A DNA stretch of 64,000 bases from Eutreptiella sp. 'Long Island Sound 2002' (Eukaryota > Euglenozoa > Euglenophyceae > Eutreptiales > Eutreptiaceae), in NCBI GenBank assembly GCA_964036045.1, contig OZ038378.1:57759408-57823407 (forward strand). Reading direction: 5' to 3'. A program made the position numbers and the translations under genes. The notes beneath the pieces are model-generated. The model saw only the letters and a list, made by a program, of their open reading frames with translations. It was not told the DNA's origin and did not search any database. This document shows positions 52,280 to 63,012 of the stretch, in pieces (position 1 is the stretch's first letter; each line of letters opens with the position of its first letter).

Positions 52280-54958
52280 TATTTGAGGTCAAAAATTTCA
52301 TTTTTCATGTATAATACCATTTTTGTGTATATTTTGAGGGTGCCCGTCTCAATGAAAGGTAGCAAACGGCACCAAAAGAGCAGAAAACAGAGAAAACAAA
52401 CCGGTTTTAAGGAGTTGGCCCATATATGTGTCTTGTGTAGTGCTATTGCTTCGCCATCTCCTCCTTCCTCCTCACCTATTCGGGTAAATCCGAGTGCGCC
52501 ACTACTGCCTTGGCGGGTGCATTGCCCTGTCCGTGTGTGCGCGGCGCTTGCGGCCGGTTCGGAGGGCTTGGGCCGGTACCTGGTGTTGTGTCTCTCCCGT
52601 TTCCCCCTTCCCGCCCCGCGTGTCCCGCGCTGCGTGTGGCGGGTCGTCTCGTCCGGGTGTCCCTTACCCTCGCTCGCTGGTACGCCATTCCACGCGGTCT
52701 GTGCGTTCCGCGAGCTCGGTCCGGTTGCCCCTCTGGTAGTCCCCGCGTGCCCTTTGCGTGTGTGTGCGCTCGCGCTCCCGCGGCCTCCGCTACCCCCCAC
52801 CCCTGGGTGGTGTGGCGTGCGCACCTCGCGCGGTCCCGGCACTGGGCGCTGGTAGGGCCGTTCCACGTGGTCCGTGCCCCTCCGCGTGTCCTGCCCCGGT
52901 CCTCTGCTCCGTCTGGCGTGCTTGGGGGGGGGTGGTCCGGTCCCGGTTCCCCCCTACTTGGCTTGGGGTTGTGGGGGTGGCGGAAGGGCGTCCCCGGGGG
53001 GAGTGCCTTCCACTGTTGCGAGGGGTGTCTGAGGTCAGGTGCTTCCCCTCCCCCGACTGCCCGCCCACTTGGCGGGCTGTTGGGGTCCACTACCCAAGTG
53101 CTGTGGGCGCGGGCGTGTGGGTGTGGGGGCCCAACACTGTCCCCCTGGCCTGCACGCTCTGTGGCGGCTGTGTGCCGCAGGGGTGGTGGGGGGCCGCCCC
53201 CCTACCTGGCTTCGGGCTGTGCGCCCCCCGTGGGGCGGGTCCGTGGCGTAGGTGTGCCGGGGGGTGGCCTGGGGGGGGGGGCGGCCCGTGCGCCGTGGGC
53301 ACCGTTTGTGCGGCCGGGGGGGCCTGTAGGGCGGGGGGTCGCTCTGCCTCGTTCCGTTTCTCTGCCTTCCCTGTGCAGACAACAAAGCGGGTGTCACTGG
53401 CGTCGCTCTGGTCATGGGGGGCGTGGTCCCCATACCACTCCGGTTCGTGCTCGCCCGCCTTCACTGGGCGCCATCTGTGCGGCGTCCTGGCGCGTTGGCG
53501 CGGGGTCGCTTGTTCCCCGCTTGTTCCTGTGGGAGCCGGCGGCTGGGGCGGGGGGGCGGGCCGTGCTCCGGCTCCTCTCTCAGGCGGGGGGAGGGTGGAC
53601 CATCCCCCCTGCCTCGGGAAGTGGGGGCCGGGGCCTCCCTGCTCCCCCTCTGGGGGGCGGCCCGCGGTTCCCTACCCTGGCCCCCCTCTTGCCGTCGGCG
53701 CACTCCCCCCCGGCATGCGCGTTCAGTAGGAGTCGCGGGGCCGCCCCTGGGGGGGGGGGGGGATGAGGGGCGGCCCGTGGACCGCTCCCCCCGGGGCCCC
53801 TTCAGACCTGAACCCCCCCTCTGCCCTCCCCGAGTGGGCAATGGTCATGGGGGGGGTCATGGGGGGCGCGGCCTCCATACTATTCTGAGCCGGCGTGCGC
53901 CGTCCCCAGGCTTGGTCCGCGCGCCGCTCCGGCGCGCTGGTGTGGGCTGGCCTGTCGGCCGCGACCTCCGCGGGAGCAGGCGGCTGGGGGCGCCGGGGCG
54001 CGCGGTGTGCAGGTCCAGCCGCATCCCCCACCCCCGCGTCGCGGTCCCTTCTGGGGGAGGGGGGGCGTCCCCTCGATGGGGGGGCGGAAGGTCGCTCCTG
54101 TGGCCCTCAAGCTGGGGGGGGGCAGCAGGGGGGGGGGGTGGGGGGGCCGCCCCACCGCCCGCCGCCCCCCCACCCCGTCAGGCGTCGGCCTGCCATCCGT
54201 TGTCTCCGGCGTGCCCCTCCGGGGTATACTCGTGCCGTGGGGCTTGCCGGGCGGCAACAGGTCAGTGCGGCGGGGGGGGGGAGGGGGGGGGGGAACCCCC
54301 CCGCCCTGGTTCACGCCCCCGTCTTCCCCAGGACGGCCTCCGAAGGAACCGCTCCGTGTGCGCCGTCCTGGGCGCCGCCGGTCCGCCGTCGGTCGGCAGC
54401 GGGCAGGGCGGGAGCGTGCGGGCGGTTCACCGGGGGCGCTTGCCGCGGCCGCGGTGCCCCCTCACCCGGGGTGCAGCGGCCTCTTCGGGGGGGGTGCGGG
54501 GCCGCTGTCTCTTCGGTCTGCCTCTGTCTGCTCCTGGGCCTGAGGGGGAGGGGGTGGGGAGTGGGGGGGGCCCTCTGGTCCCCTGGCGCCGCCCCCTGAC
54601 GGCCCCAGGGGGGCGGCCTGGCGGTCCCAGCCCCGGGGGCCATACGTCGGCTGGGGGGTCGCACTCTTCCCCCAGCCCCAGTCTACCTAGAGCCCGACCC
54701 TCGTGCAGGCCCTCGCTGGGGCCCCTTTGTCCCCCCTGCCGTCGTCGCGCGGCGCTGGCCGGCAGGGGGCGGCCGTGAGGGTTAGCGGTCAGCGGTTAGC
54801 GGGCTGCGGGGCAGTAGGTTCCCCCCCCCGCTCGTTGTCTCCGCCCTCCCTCCCGCTGGAGGTGGCGCGCGCTCCTCTGCCACGCCGTATCGTGGGGGGG
54901 GCGTGTGTCGGGGGGCCCAGCTCCCCCCCCCACTCTCTCGCGTCCACCGTCTGGGCCG
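52280..54958 (-). other. GC-rich region 3' of LINE-2 coding part
   Basis: Very G-rich on the plus strand (C-rich in LINE-2 sense), with many G-runs and frequent long open frames in several frames that lack consistent coding character. Segments near 53412 and 53860 (GGTCATGGGGGGCG) look like diverged duplicates about 450 bp apart. It is probably the 3' region of LINE-2, but no tail marks its end. Confidence 0.35.
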
Positions 54959-56905
54959 TCATCTGCGCCGCTGCTTGTGTGGGGGCTGGGGCTGTGGCGG
55001 CAGAGCGTTGCGCCGGCGGTAGCGCCAGTGGTCGCGGGCGCTGCGCAAGGCCCGGGGGAGCCAGTTGTTGGCGTCCGCGTCCGTGATGCGGAGCATCGCC
55101 CCGCCTTCCAGGAAGGCCGGCCACGTCGGCCCCCTGTCGGGCCACACCGCCCGGATCACTGACCTGAGGACGCACTCGTGGTCCTCTGGGGCTGCCGACC
55201 CCCCCGGGGGTAGCTCCCGGTTTCCTCCGTCCCTCCGGAGGAGCACGGCATCGAAGGGCGGGTTCCTCAACCCCCTGGTTGTCCCCTGGTTGACCCAGCT
55301 CAACCACCCGTACACCTCCCCCACCAGGGGGAAGGCCTCATCCCCCAGAGGGTCCAGAAGGTGCCCCAGTCCCTGTCCCAGGGCCGGGCCCCCTCTGCCT
55401 CTCGCGCCGGCCCCCCCTGCTGCCCCTGTGCCGGCGGCGCCGGTGCCGCGCCCCGCCTGCCTCCCGCCGAGGCCATCCGCGCCGGCTCCGCTCTCGGTGC
55501 GGGGGGGGCTGGCTGGTGCTGGGGTCGTGGGGGTTGGGGGGGGATGACCTCTCTGGCGTCGGGGTCGATGTTGTAGAGGTTGTGGTGGTGGTGGTGGTGG
55601 TGGTGGGTGTGGTGCGCCGGCATCTGTTGGATGCGGGGGGGGATGCACCTCACCGGCTGCATGTCCGGCTGCGGGGGCACCCCGCCCCCCGCCCCCCTCC
55701 CTTCGACCCGCCCCCCCCCCCGGGCTCCCATGCCCCGTCCCGCCTGTCCCTGGGGGCCCTGGCGCCCTTGCCCTTGCCCTTGGGCCCCCTTCCGGCCCCC
55801 TGCCCGTGCCGTGGGTCCCGCCCCCTGCCACCCACGCCCTGGCCTGCCTGCTCGCCCACCGTCCCCCGCTCCGCCCCATGCACCTGGGCGCCCTGCCCGC
55901 GCCCCTGCACGCCCTTCCGGTGCCCTGGCCCCTTCACGGCTCCCTGCCCTGAGTCGCGCCGTCCGCTGCCGGCGCTCTGTCCCCCTCTGCTGCTGCCCCC
56001 TTGCTCCTTGCCGCGTGTGCCCTGGCCCCCTCCCTGCGCGTGCCCCTGGGCACCTGCCCTGTCGCCTCCTGTCCCCCGCTCTGCGCTCCCGTGGCTGGCA
56101 CGCAGCTCTGCTTGCGCGCCATCCCCTCCTTTCTGGATCACGCGCCGGGCGTCCCGCTGCCTTTGCAGCTGCGGCAGCGTGACGCCCGGCGGCAAGCGCT
56201 CGGGCGCCGGGGGGCGGACGTGCCGCGTCCGCCCCGGGGGGGAGGGCTTGGGGGGGAACGGCTTGGGGGGGCTGGTGTGGGTGTGGACGGGGTTGGCGTG
56301 GGCGCGGTACTTCGCGCCCTCCCGGTCCACTGCTGCTGTCGCGGCGGCCGCCGGCGAGGTGCCCGTGGCCCGCGCGGATTCCGTTCCCTGCTTGCGTGGC
56401 GTGCTGGGGTCCGCAGCGTGGCCGGCTGAGGCGATGGCGCGGCTCGCGGAGCCGCGGTCGCAACCCCTCGCGCGCCCTCCCTGCTCCCCTCTGCGGCTGC
56501 GGCCGCCCTCGGTGATGCTCCCGGTTCCTCCGCCGGGGCTACCTCCCGTGTCGGCGGCGTGCCGGGGGCCGCGGTCGGGGCCGCGGCGTGGCTCGCTGGG
56601 GCTGCAGTCTCCGCTCCCCGCGCGTCTGGGGCCCCCTCTCGGGGCGGGGCGGCAGGGCTTGCTGTTGGGGCGGCGGGGGCGGTCACCTCGGCCGGCTCAG
56701 GCTCCTGGGTCAACGGCCCGGTGTCAGCGGAGGCCGCCCGGGGCTGTCCAGCTGGCCGCCCGACCAGCACCGCCGCCTCCGCCAGCCACCGCTCCTCGCG
56801 CTCCGCGGGGGTCTCCCCCGCCCCTTCCGGGGAGACTGGGGAGCGGGAGCGGGACCGGCGGTGGTGGCGGTCGTCCCGCTGGGGGGACACATCGGAGTCT
56901 GCCAT
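54959..56905 (-). CDS. LINE-2 distal ORF: Arg/Ser-rich N-terminus, Gly-rich middle, globular C-terminus
   Basis: Best start ATG 56905 (MADSDVSPQRDDRHHRRSRS), an RS-rich head, then a long Ala/Pro region. The frame changes near 56335 (to DREGAKYRAHANPVHTHT), again in the C/G-run-rich stretch near 55700, and near 55385. A His run encoded by a GGT repeat lies in the middle. The C-terminal segment (DEAFPLVGEVYGWLSWVNQG, CVLRSVIRAVWPDRGPTWPA) looks like a real domain and ends at 54959 after a basic tail. Position 3' of pol matches LINE-1 ORF3. Function unknown. Confidence 0.45.
55581..55606 (+). repeat. GGT microsatellite encoding a His run
   Basis: About eight GTG/GGT units; read on the minus strand they encode consecutive His residues in the LINE-2 distal ORF. 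Confidence 0.8.
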
Positions 56906-57445
56906 CACTGTTATCCTGGTAGGCATGCGTGGTGGCAGGTGCGCCCTTCCCACTACCTCCCGGTGCATCAGTGTCGTGCCGTGGGCAGAGCCGTGCAGTG
57001 CTCTGCGGGGGGGAGGGGGGGAGGGGGTGGGGGGCCGGCTGTGGCGTCAGCCCCGTACGGGCGGGGGCCGGCGGCCATCCATCGGCATTGGGAGGGGAGG
57101 CGGGGGAGCCACGCGGCCCACGCGTCGCGCCACCTCTCCCAGTCAGGGGCGGGGCTCAGGGCCCTGGGCCCTCAGCGGTCGTCGGGTGGTGCCAGGGGGA
57201 GCCGCACTAGGTGGACCCCCGTAACGGCGGTGACCTCCTGTGTTCGCAGGAAGGTGTGTACCCCGTCCCGCGCCGCGGGCGCCGATAAGGGGGGGGCGGG
57301 GTACGGGTGCTGCCCCATAGAGGTGGGTGGGGATGATCCCCAGGATCCGCCCCGGGTCCCCGCCGGTCGCGACGACGAGGAGGAGCAGGGGGGTGCGAGG
57401 GCGCTCTTGCCAGAGGACCTGCCCCCTGTGGTGGGCACTCCTGGT
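56906..57445 (-). other. LINE-2 inter-ORF stretch
   Basis: Holds a short frame (about 57430-57200, QVLWQERPRTPLLLLVVATG) that looks translated but has no good start and ends without a known motif. The remainder is G-rich sequence with no supported gene. Confidence 0.35.
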
Positions 57446-58102
57446 TCACCGCTCCCTGGGGAACGCCTCGCACACGATGGCGTACGGGGGGGTCGGCCTG
57501 GTGTCGTCGTACACCGGGTTGGTCAGCCGGGGGCAGGCGGGCGCCTCGCCCGCGCCTTCCACGAAAACCGTGATTTCGCCCACCTCCAGGTCCTCGTCCG
57601 GTGGGTGTAGAAGGTGGAGCGCCGCATCCAGCTCGGACACTCCCCCCGGGTATGTGGCCCGCGCCTGGTTCAGGTACGGGGCCGTGTCCCCGGGGTAGTG
57701 CGTCCTGAGGGTGTGCAGCAGGGCTGGCGCGCTGCTGCGGAGGGACATGGCAGACCCCGCTCCCGTCAGCCGCAGGGTGTCCCCCATGGACAGGGGCCGG
57801 CCCGACCGGTTGGACTCGCGCCACTCCATCCAGTGCCCATAGAGGGCCGCCTCCGCGCCAATGAGCCCCGGCTGGATGGCGTTCATGATCCGGTGCATCG
57901 CCGGGAGTAGCGTAGGGGCCCCGGCTCCGTTCAGGGCGCGGACGGCCGGGAGGGCGCTCTCGTTGAGGAAAGCCCTCGCACTGCCCGTCAGGTCACGTCG
58001 TGTGGCAGCGTGCGCCTCATGCACCTCCGCCAGCGCGTCCGCCTCCTGCGCTTGGCGGCGGGCCCTGGCGTGTCCCGGCCCATCCCCCCGTCGGCGTGGC
58101 AT
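57446..58102 (-). CDS. LINE-2 accessory ORF, 218 aa, unknown
   Basis: An uninterrupted frame from ATG 58102 (MPRRRGDGPGHARARRQAQE) to the stop at 57446. A basic head is followed by a helical region (ALAEVHEAHAATRRDL, ESALPAVRALNGAG, ALYGHWMEWRESNRSG) and an acidic stretch (LHPPDEDLEVGEITVFVEG). A G6 run just inside the start (near 58090) means it may really continue the Cys-rich frame upstream instead of starting afresh. No family recognised. It is among the better-preserved frames in LINE-2. Confidence 0.5.
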   Translation of the reverse strand: MPRRRGDGPGHARARRQAQEADALAEVHEAHAATRRDLTGSARAFLNESALPAVRALNGAGAPTLLPAMHRIMNAIQPGLIGAEAALYGHWMEWRESNRSGRPLSMGDTLRLTGAGSAMSLRSSAPALLHTLRTHYPGDTAPYLNQARATYPGGVSELDAALHLLHPPDEDLEVGEITVFVEGAGEAPACPRLTNPVYDDTRPTPPYAIVCEAFPRER

Positions 58103-58475
58103 TGTACTGCGGGCTCTGCAAAGGGCGGCGGCGGGTGGGGGTCAGGGCGCGAACACGTGCGACAGGTGCGCAACGGATGTGGGGTCCCGCAGGTGCACGT
58201 GGATCCACAGAAGGGCAGCACCCGCGGGTCCGCGCGTTCGTGTGAGGGGGCGTGTGCCCCCTCGATGCGCTGGTGCAAGGCCTCCTCCTCCGTGCGTCTG
58301 CGCGGGCCCGTGGGAGGTTCGGGCCAGGGGCACGCGGCCACCTGGGCGCACCACGCGCACCTGTTGGCGCCTGTCCACGCTGCGGAGGACACCGTGTCAC
58401 ATTTGCCGCAGAGTCGGCAGGTGTGTGGGAGGTGGGAGGGCGGTGACCAAGGGTCCAGATGGCGGAGCCAGAGGT
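58103..58475 (-). CDS. LINE-2 Cys-rich zinc-binding segment
   Basis: Encodes HTCRLCGKCDTVSSAAW, CAWCAQVAACPWPEPP and CGSTCTCGTPHPLRTCRTC: at least five CxC or CxxC pairs within about 100 residues, which strongly suggests zinc binding. It sits downstream of RNase H/CCHC and the accessory domain. The analogous place in LINE-1 holds the RING-like cluster at 7694. The ligand pattern differs, so homology is not shown. Confidence 0.5.
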
Positions 58476-58536
58476 CGTCCCACCTCTGTCAGAGGGGGTC
58501 CCGGATCTCCAGCAGGCGGGCGCGGACGCAGCGCCG

Positions 58537-59490
58537 CTAGTCCCTGCCGAGCGTCTTCCGCTGGACCTCCCGCCACGTGTCGTCGGGGAGAATCCTGTGG
58601 TCGTGGAAGGCGGCAATGAGGTCATCCCACGCCGGGCGGGGGTGCCCCTGGGGGGGGGTTGCCATGTACACGTGGTGCCCGGTGAGATGGGGCGCCAGCG
58701 TATCCCATTGGCACCCGTTTGCGGCGTCCCGGTGGAGGAGGGCCAGTAGGGTGCCGTCCGCGACTGCCTCCCACCCCACTCGCAGCCCTTCGCAGCCGTC
58801 CAGCTCCTGGCGCAGCGCGGCTGCAAGGTTGCCGGGGAGCATGAGGAGCAAGGGCCCCTGGGTGTCGCCCAGCCGGGACAGGGCGTCGTCGTAAACCGGC
58901 ACCCCAGTTTTGAATGCGCCACGGCGAGCTGGGCGGCCCCGTCCCCTGGGGGGTGCCATCGGACGGTGGCCGTGGCGTGTCCCCATTTGCGTATCTCCGT
59001 AGCCTGGAGTACGTTGGCGGCGTGAAGGACGATGCGGGGGGGGACGATCGTACTGACAAGTGAGGACACGTCCCCAGTCCATCCCGTTTGCGGCCCTGGG
59101 GCCGCTTGCAGCCATTCCCCCGTCGCCGCGTCACACGGGTGGTCAGGTCCCACCCCGCGGATCACGGTGGGTCTCGGCCGGGTGTCCGGCCCCCATCCCT
59201 CGAGCGGGATGGCGGCGTATCGTTGCGCAGGGGTCTCTGGGGCGCGTGTGGCCGCGCACCACAGGCTCCACTCGCGCGCCCACTCCTCACCCTCTATGCG
59301 TGCCTCCCACGCGGTCATGGTGCCGCGCCCGATGATCCATGGTGGGAAGAGGGCGTCTTGTAGGTGCTTCGAGAAACCCCCCGGCAGGTCCTGGTACGGG
59401 TGGGGGCCCTCTTGTGGCGGGCACTCCAGAGTGCCATTCACGACACGAAGGGAGGCTACGAAGTCCTTGTCAGGGCGCGGGGGAGGGGGG
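58537..59490 (-). CDS. LINE-2 accessory domain following CCHC
   Basis: Enters from pol at the G10 run at 59480-59495 and continues DKDFVASLRVVNGTLECPP, FPPWIIGRGTMTAWEARIEG, SSLVSTIVPPRIVLHAANVL. The frame changes at a G6 run near 58945 and resumes with GVPVYDDALSRLG, LLLMLPGNLAAALRQELDG and WDDLIAAFHDHRILPDD to the stop at 58537. The LLLMLPGNL segment is reminiscent of the LINE-1 ORF3 terminal block. No known catalytic motif is seen. Confidence 0.45.
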
Positions 59491-60300
59491 GGGGGTCGTC
59501 GCCGTCCGCCGCGGTGAGCCATCGGTGCGCCCAGTCCGCCGCGCCTAGGGGCTCGCGGAGGAGTCGCTCCAGCCGGTGGTTGCGATGCTCCCATGCGAAG
59601 TCCCCCAGCCAGAGCATGTGGTGGAGGAAATTGTCCACAGAGGTCCCTCCCGGCGGTTCGTAGCGGGCTATGGCGCTGAGCTGCGCCTCTGCGTCCTCGG
59701 GCACCAGCCCGGAGGTGAAGACTTCCGTCCATGCGGCGCCTGCGGAGCGCCACGAGGCCACCCACAGGGCATTGTCCCCGGCTGGGAGGTGGCAGGCCGC
59801 CTGGTGTACCGCCTGGCGGTAGTGGGGCCAGAGGAGCCGTGAGTGGGCGCACCCCACGTGCATGTGCACCGGGGTCTCCTCCGGGCCGCCGCATAGGAGG
59901 CACGGTTGTGGGAGGACAGCTACGCTGGAGAGCCGCTCATTACGGACGAGGAGCCTGCGCTGCACCGGCGTGTGGCGGTCTCTGGCCCGCAGCGCCCGGC
60001 GGTTGGTGGCCGTCGCGGTGAGGTCCCGGGCGTGGACATAGGCTGTGGCGTGGGCCGCGCCCAGAGGTGTGTGTCCTCGGTGCGTCAGCGCATGGTCAGT
60101 CTGCGCCCGCTGCGCGACCTCGCCGAGCGTCCGCATCGTGGGGGGCCGTAGATCGAGGTGGCCGTCACGACCGTCGACAATGAGTTGGGCGTGGCCAGCG
60201 TCCGGGGGCGTGTTCTGCAGGACGGTGTCCATGGACGCCGCCCAGTCCGCCTTGTGCAGTAGGGCGTCACTGTGGTGCGAGGTGGCTCAGACGTACCAGA
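59491..60300 (-). pseudogene. pol: LINE-2 pol: end of RNase H and CCHC motif
   Basis: Starts with HSDALLHKADWAASMDTVLQ (the RNase H region after a frameshift near 60290) and LIVDGRDGHLDLRPP. It then has CLLCGGPEETPVHMHVGC (about 59902-59849), a C-X2-C-X8-H-X4-C pattern typical of the C-terminal zinc motif of LINE pol, followed by a helical tail. The frame breaks at the G10 run at 59480-59495. Confidence 0.7.
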
Positions 60301-60870
60301 ACGGGTGCCCGGTGTGTCGCCCTCGCGACACAGGCCGTCCCGGAGCCACCGTAGGGGCATCTGGTTGACCACCTTCGCCGCGCTTGCGGGGACCCCCGTG
60401 GTCCGCTCGCGATCCGCGTGTCGCAGGAGGGGGAGGATGACTTCGGCGTCCACCGTGTGGACCCATGGTCGATGGGCGCCGTATTGTAGGGGGAGGGAGG
60501 CGGCCACCCCCTCCCCGTCGGGCACTGTGCCTGAGATGGCCACCGCCCACGCGTGGGTGAGGTCGGCGGCGAGAGCGACGCTGGTGGCGTGTTTGCAGGG
60601 TCCGCCCCCTGACGCGTCGGAAGAGGTGTGGCCCCAGGCCACCGGGATCCAGTAGTACCCGGTGGGGCTGAGCCCCCCCTGCGTTGAGGTGGGCGGAGTT
60701 CCACCGGACGTCGGGGTGGCTGGGGGTCAGTTGGTCCACGCTCAGCGCCCTGGTGTCGCCGGGGCTGATCGCCGGGTGGTCGTGCAGCCAGATTTCCGCT
60801 CCGGCGATCGTGCTTGCCCAGGACCAAAGTGCCGTCACATGTTCCTTGAGCCACGCCTGGCATCCGCGCC
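60301..60870 (-). pseudogene. pol: LINE-2 pol: beginning of RNase H
   Basis: Minus-strand frame beginning WLKEHVTALWSWASTIAGAE just inside the inversion breakpoint, then VRWNSAHLNAGG. The frame shifts at the C7 run at 60674-60680 and continues TGYYWIPVAWGHTSSDASGG. SSDASG (Asp near 60618) would be the first RNase H catalytic residue and VDAEVILPLL the Glu motif. The frame breaks near 60290 before the next motif. Confidence 0.65.
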
Positions 60871-63012
60871 TGTGCACCACCGTGCACATCTGGCTCAGCC
60901 CAAAGGTACCGGGCTCCGCAGACTGGACGACTACAGGCCCATAGCCCTGGGCCAGCTGGACATGAAGCTGCTCACGGGCCCCCTCACCCAGCGCATCACG
61001 GAAGTGCTCACACGGCACGGAGTCGTCAGCAACTGGCAGCAAGGGGCCCTCCCTGGCTCCAACACAGGCCCCCCACCGTTCATGGCGCAGCGGCAGCTCC
61101 AGCGCTGAAGGCCCAACTACGTTTTCTCCTTCGACAGCCGCAAGGCCTTCGACACCCCCACGCACGGCGCCCTCCACCTCATCCTGCACCACCTCTCCGT
61201 GCCGCCGGAGGTCATCGACCTCCTGCTCGTCCTCCACACGTGCGCCAGGCTGCGCATCGTCACCGCACACGGGCTAACGCAGCCCGTCCACATGCTGCGC
61301 GGCGTCCGGCAGGGGAAACCCGAGAGCCCCCTGCTGTACGCGCTCCTCCTGGAGCTCCTGCTCAGGGAGCAGGGGCACCGCCTGCGCCCGCCGGGAGGGG
61401 CCGAGCAAGGCCTCATCCAGGCGTACATCGACGACCTGCTGGTAGTGGCCCACACGCTGCAGCATTTCGTCGAGGGCGTGGAGGCGGTGGCCGCGTGCCT
61501 GGGGATAATGGGCATGGAGCTCAACCCCCGCAAGTGCGCCATGGCCACCACAGAGGGGGTCCCGGGCCTGCAGCTGCGCCTCTGTCCCCACCTGGAAACC
61601 CATGGCACTGGGTACCAGCGGCGGACTCCGTCCCCTACCTGGGACTCCAGCTGCAGCCGGACGGGGAGTTCTCCCTGCAGCGCAAACAACGGCTACGCCT
61701 GGCGGCGGTGCACCACTGATGCCTCAACACCCTCGCGCCACCAAAAGTGGTGCAGGACGTCATCCTGGCGATCCTCGGGGGGGTGACAGAGTACGTCGCC
61801 CCTTTCATCGCCGACGACTCCGTCACCGCACGCCACCTGGACCACATCACGGTCCAGGTCGCAAAAGACAGGGCGCGGTACGCCTTCGACGCCTCGCGGG
61901 ACAGCCTGCAGGATGACCGGGCCCTGGGGCTCACACGGGTACCCACGCCGTGCCAGCAGGTAGCGGTGGCCCTCGTGGGTACACTCGTCCACCACCGCTC
62001 AACCTCCGTGCGAGACGAGGTCACCAAGATGTTCTGGGAAATAGCCGGCGCGCACGGAATATGTCCCGAGGTGCACTACCCCGTCCCGGAGTTCGCAACT
62101 CTAGCGGGAGGTGACTGGGTCCACCGCGTACCCCGGGCCCTGGCCGCCCTGGGAGTGGAGCTCTACAACCCCATCGCGTGCCCCAGGGCGGCCCACGTCC
62201 AACTAGTGTCCCCAACGGGCAACATCGTCACGCTGCGCACCGTCAAGCTGCGACACCGCGACAAGTGCCGCCTGACGGTGCCGCACACGACGCCGTGGCA
62301 TGGGCACCACGGGCCACGCCACCCCTTCCCCGACAACGACGACCCGTGGAAGACGGCGGTGCGGGAATGCCTCAACCAATGCGCCGATGAACACCTCCAC
62401 TATTGCCGCCGCGAGCACGAGCCCACCAACCACCCCGGGTAGCGCGACGCCTTGGTCCACCTCTTCCACACCACCGGCACACGGGACCCCCGCCTGAGAG
62501 TCGTCCACCCCACGAGGGCTAAGCAGGACGCCCACACCGGCACACGGGTGACCCCGAACGGCCTCCACCTCCACGTCGGGGGCTACAGCCGCCGGGGCGG
62601 CCTATCCCCCCTCACGCGGGGGGCGGCGTATCACCCACCGGCAGCCCTCATGTACATCCTCCACAACGTACTCGCGGAAAGCGAGGACGAAGAGCCTAAC
62701 GCGGATGTGGCGTGGCCCCAGCCCCTGCGTTCCCGGCCCCACGCGCCGACGCCGGTGTGGTTCGTGACCACGGACGACCAATGCACCCTAGCGGCGAGGC
62801 AAGCGCAGCTCCAGGCCGGGTGGGTAATAGTGCAGGTGGGGGCAGGCCAGCCCAGGCCCCGTGGACTCCCCCGTGGCACCGCCCTGCTGGTAGCTACGGG
62901 GGTGCCGCACGACCCACACATGGCAGTGCACGCGCTGGAGGACCAGCCGGAGGACACAGGACACCTGTCCCTGCAGCGCATCGGCGGCGGGGCGCCGTGG
63001 AGGATGGCCCGG
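60871..63012 (+). pseudogene. pol: LINE-2 pol: reverse transcriptase core, inverted
   Basis: Plus-strand RT: HLAQPKGTGLRRLDDYRPIA (motif 1), VFSFDSRKAFDTPTHG (motif A), LRGVRQGKPESPLLYALL (motif B), LIQAYIDDLLVVA (motif C, DD at about 61430). A thumb/connection region runs to 63012. Disabling changes: TGA 61106-61108, frameshift near 61605, TGA 61717-61719, TAG 62440-62442. It is in the opposite orientation to the linker on its right and RNase H on its left, which are both minus strand, so it is an inverted segment of the same element or a recombined related copy. Catalytic residues are intact. Confidence 0.8.

Noticed and set aside
52476-54778. Several 200-450 residue open frames on both strands
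   Set aside because: G/C-run-rich sequence where stops are rare; no consistent frame, motif or start.
55516-56922. A 468-residue plus-strand open frame
   Set aside because: Antisense shadow of the C-rich LINE-2 coding strand; composition is Pro/Leu/Cys noise with no domain.
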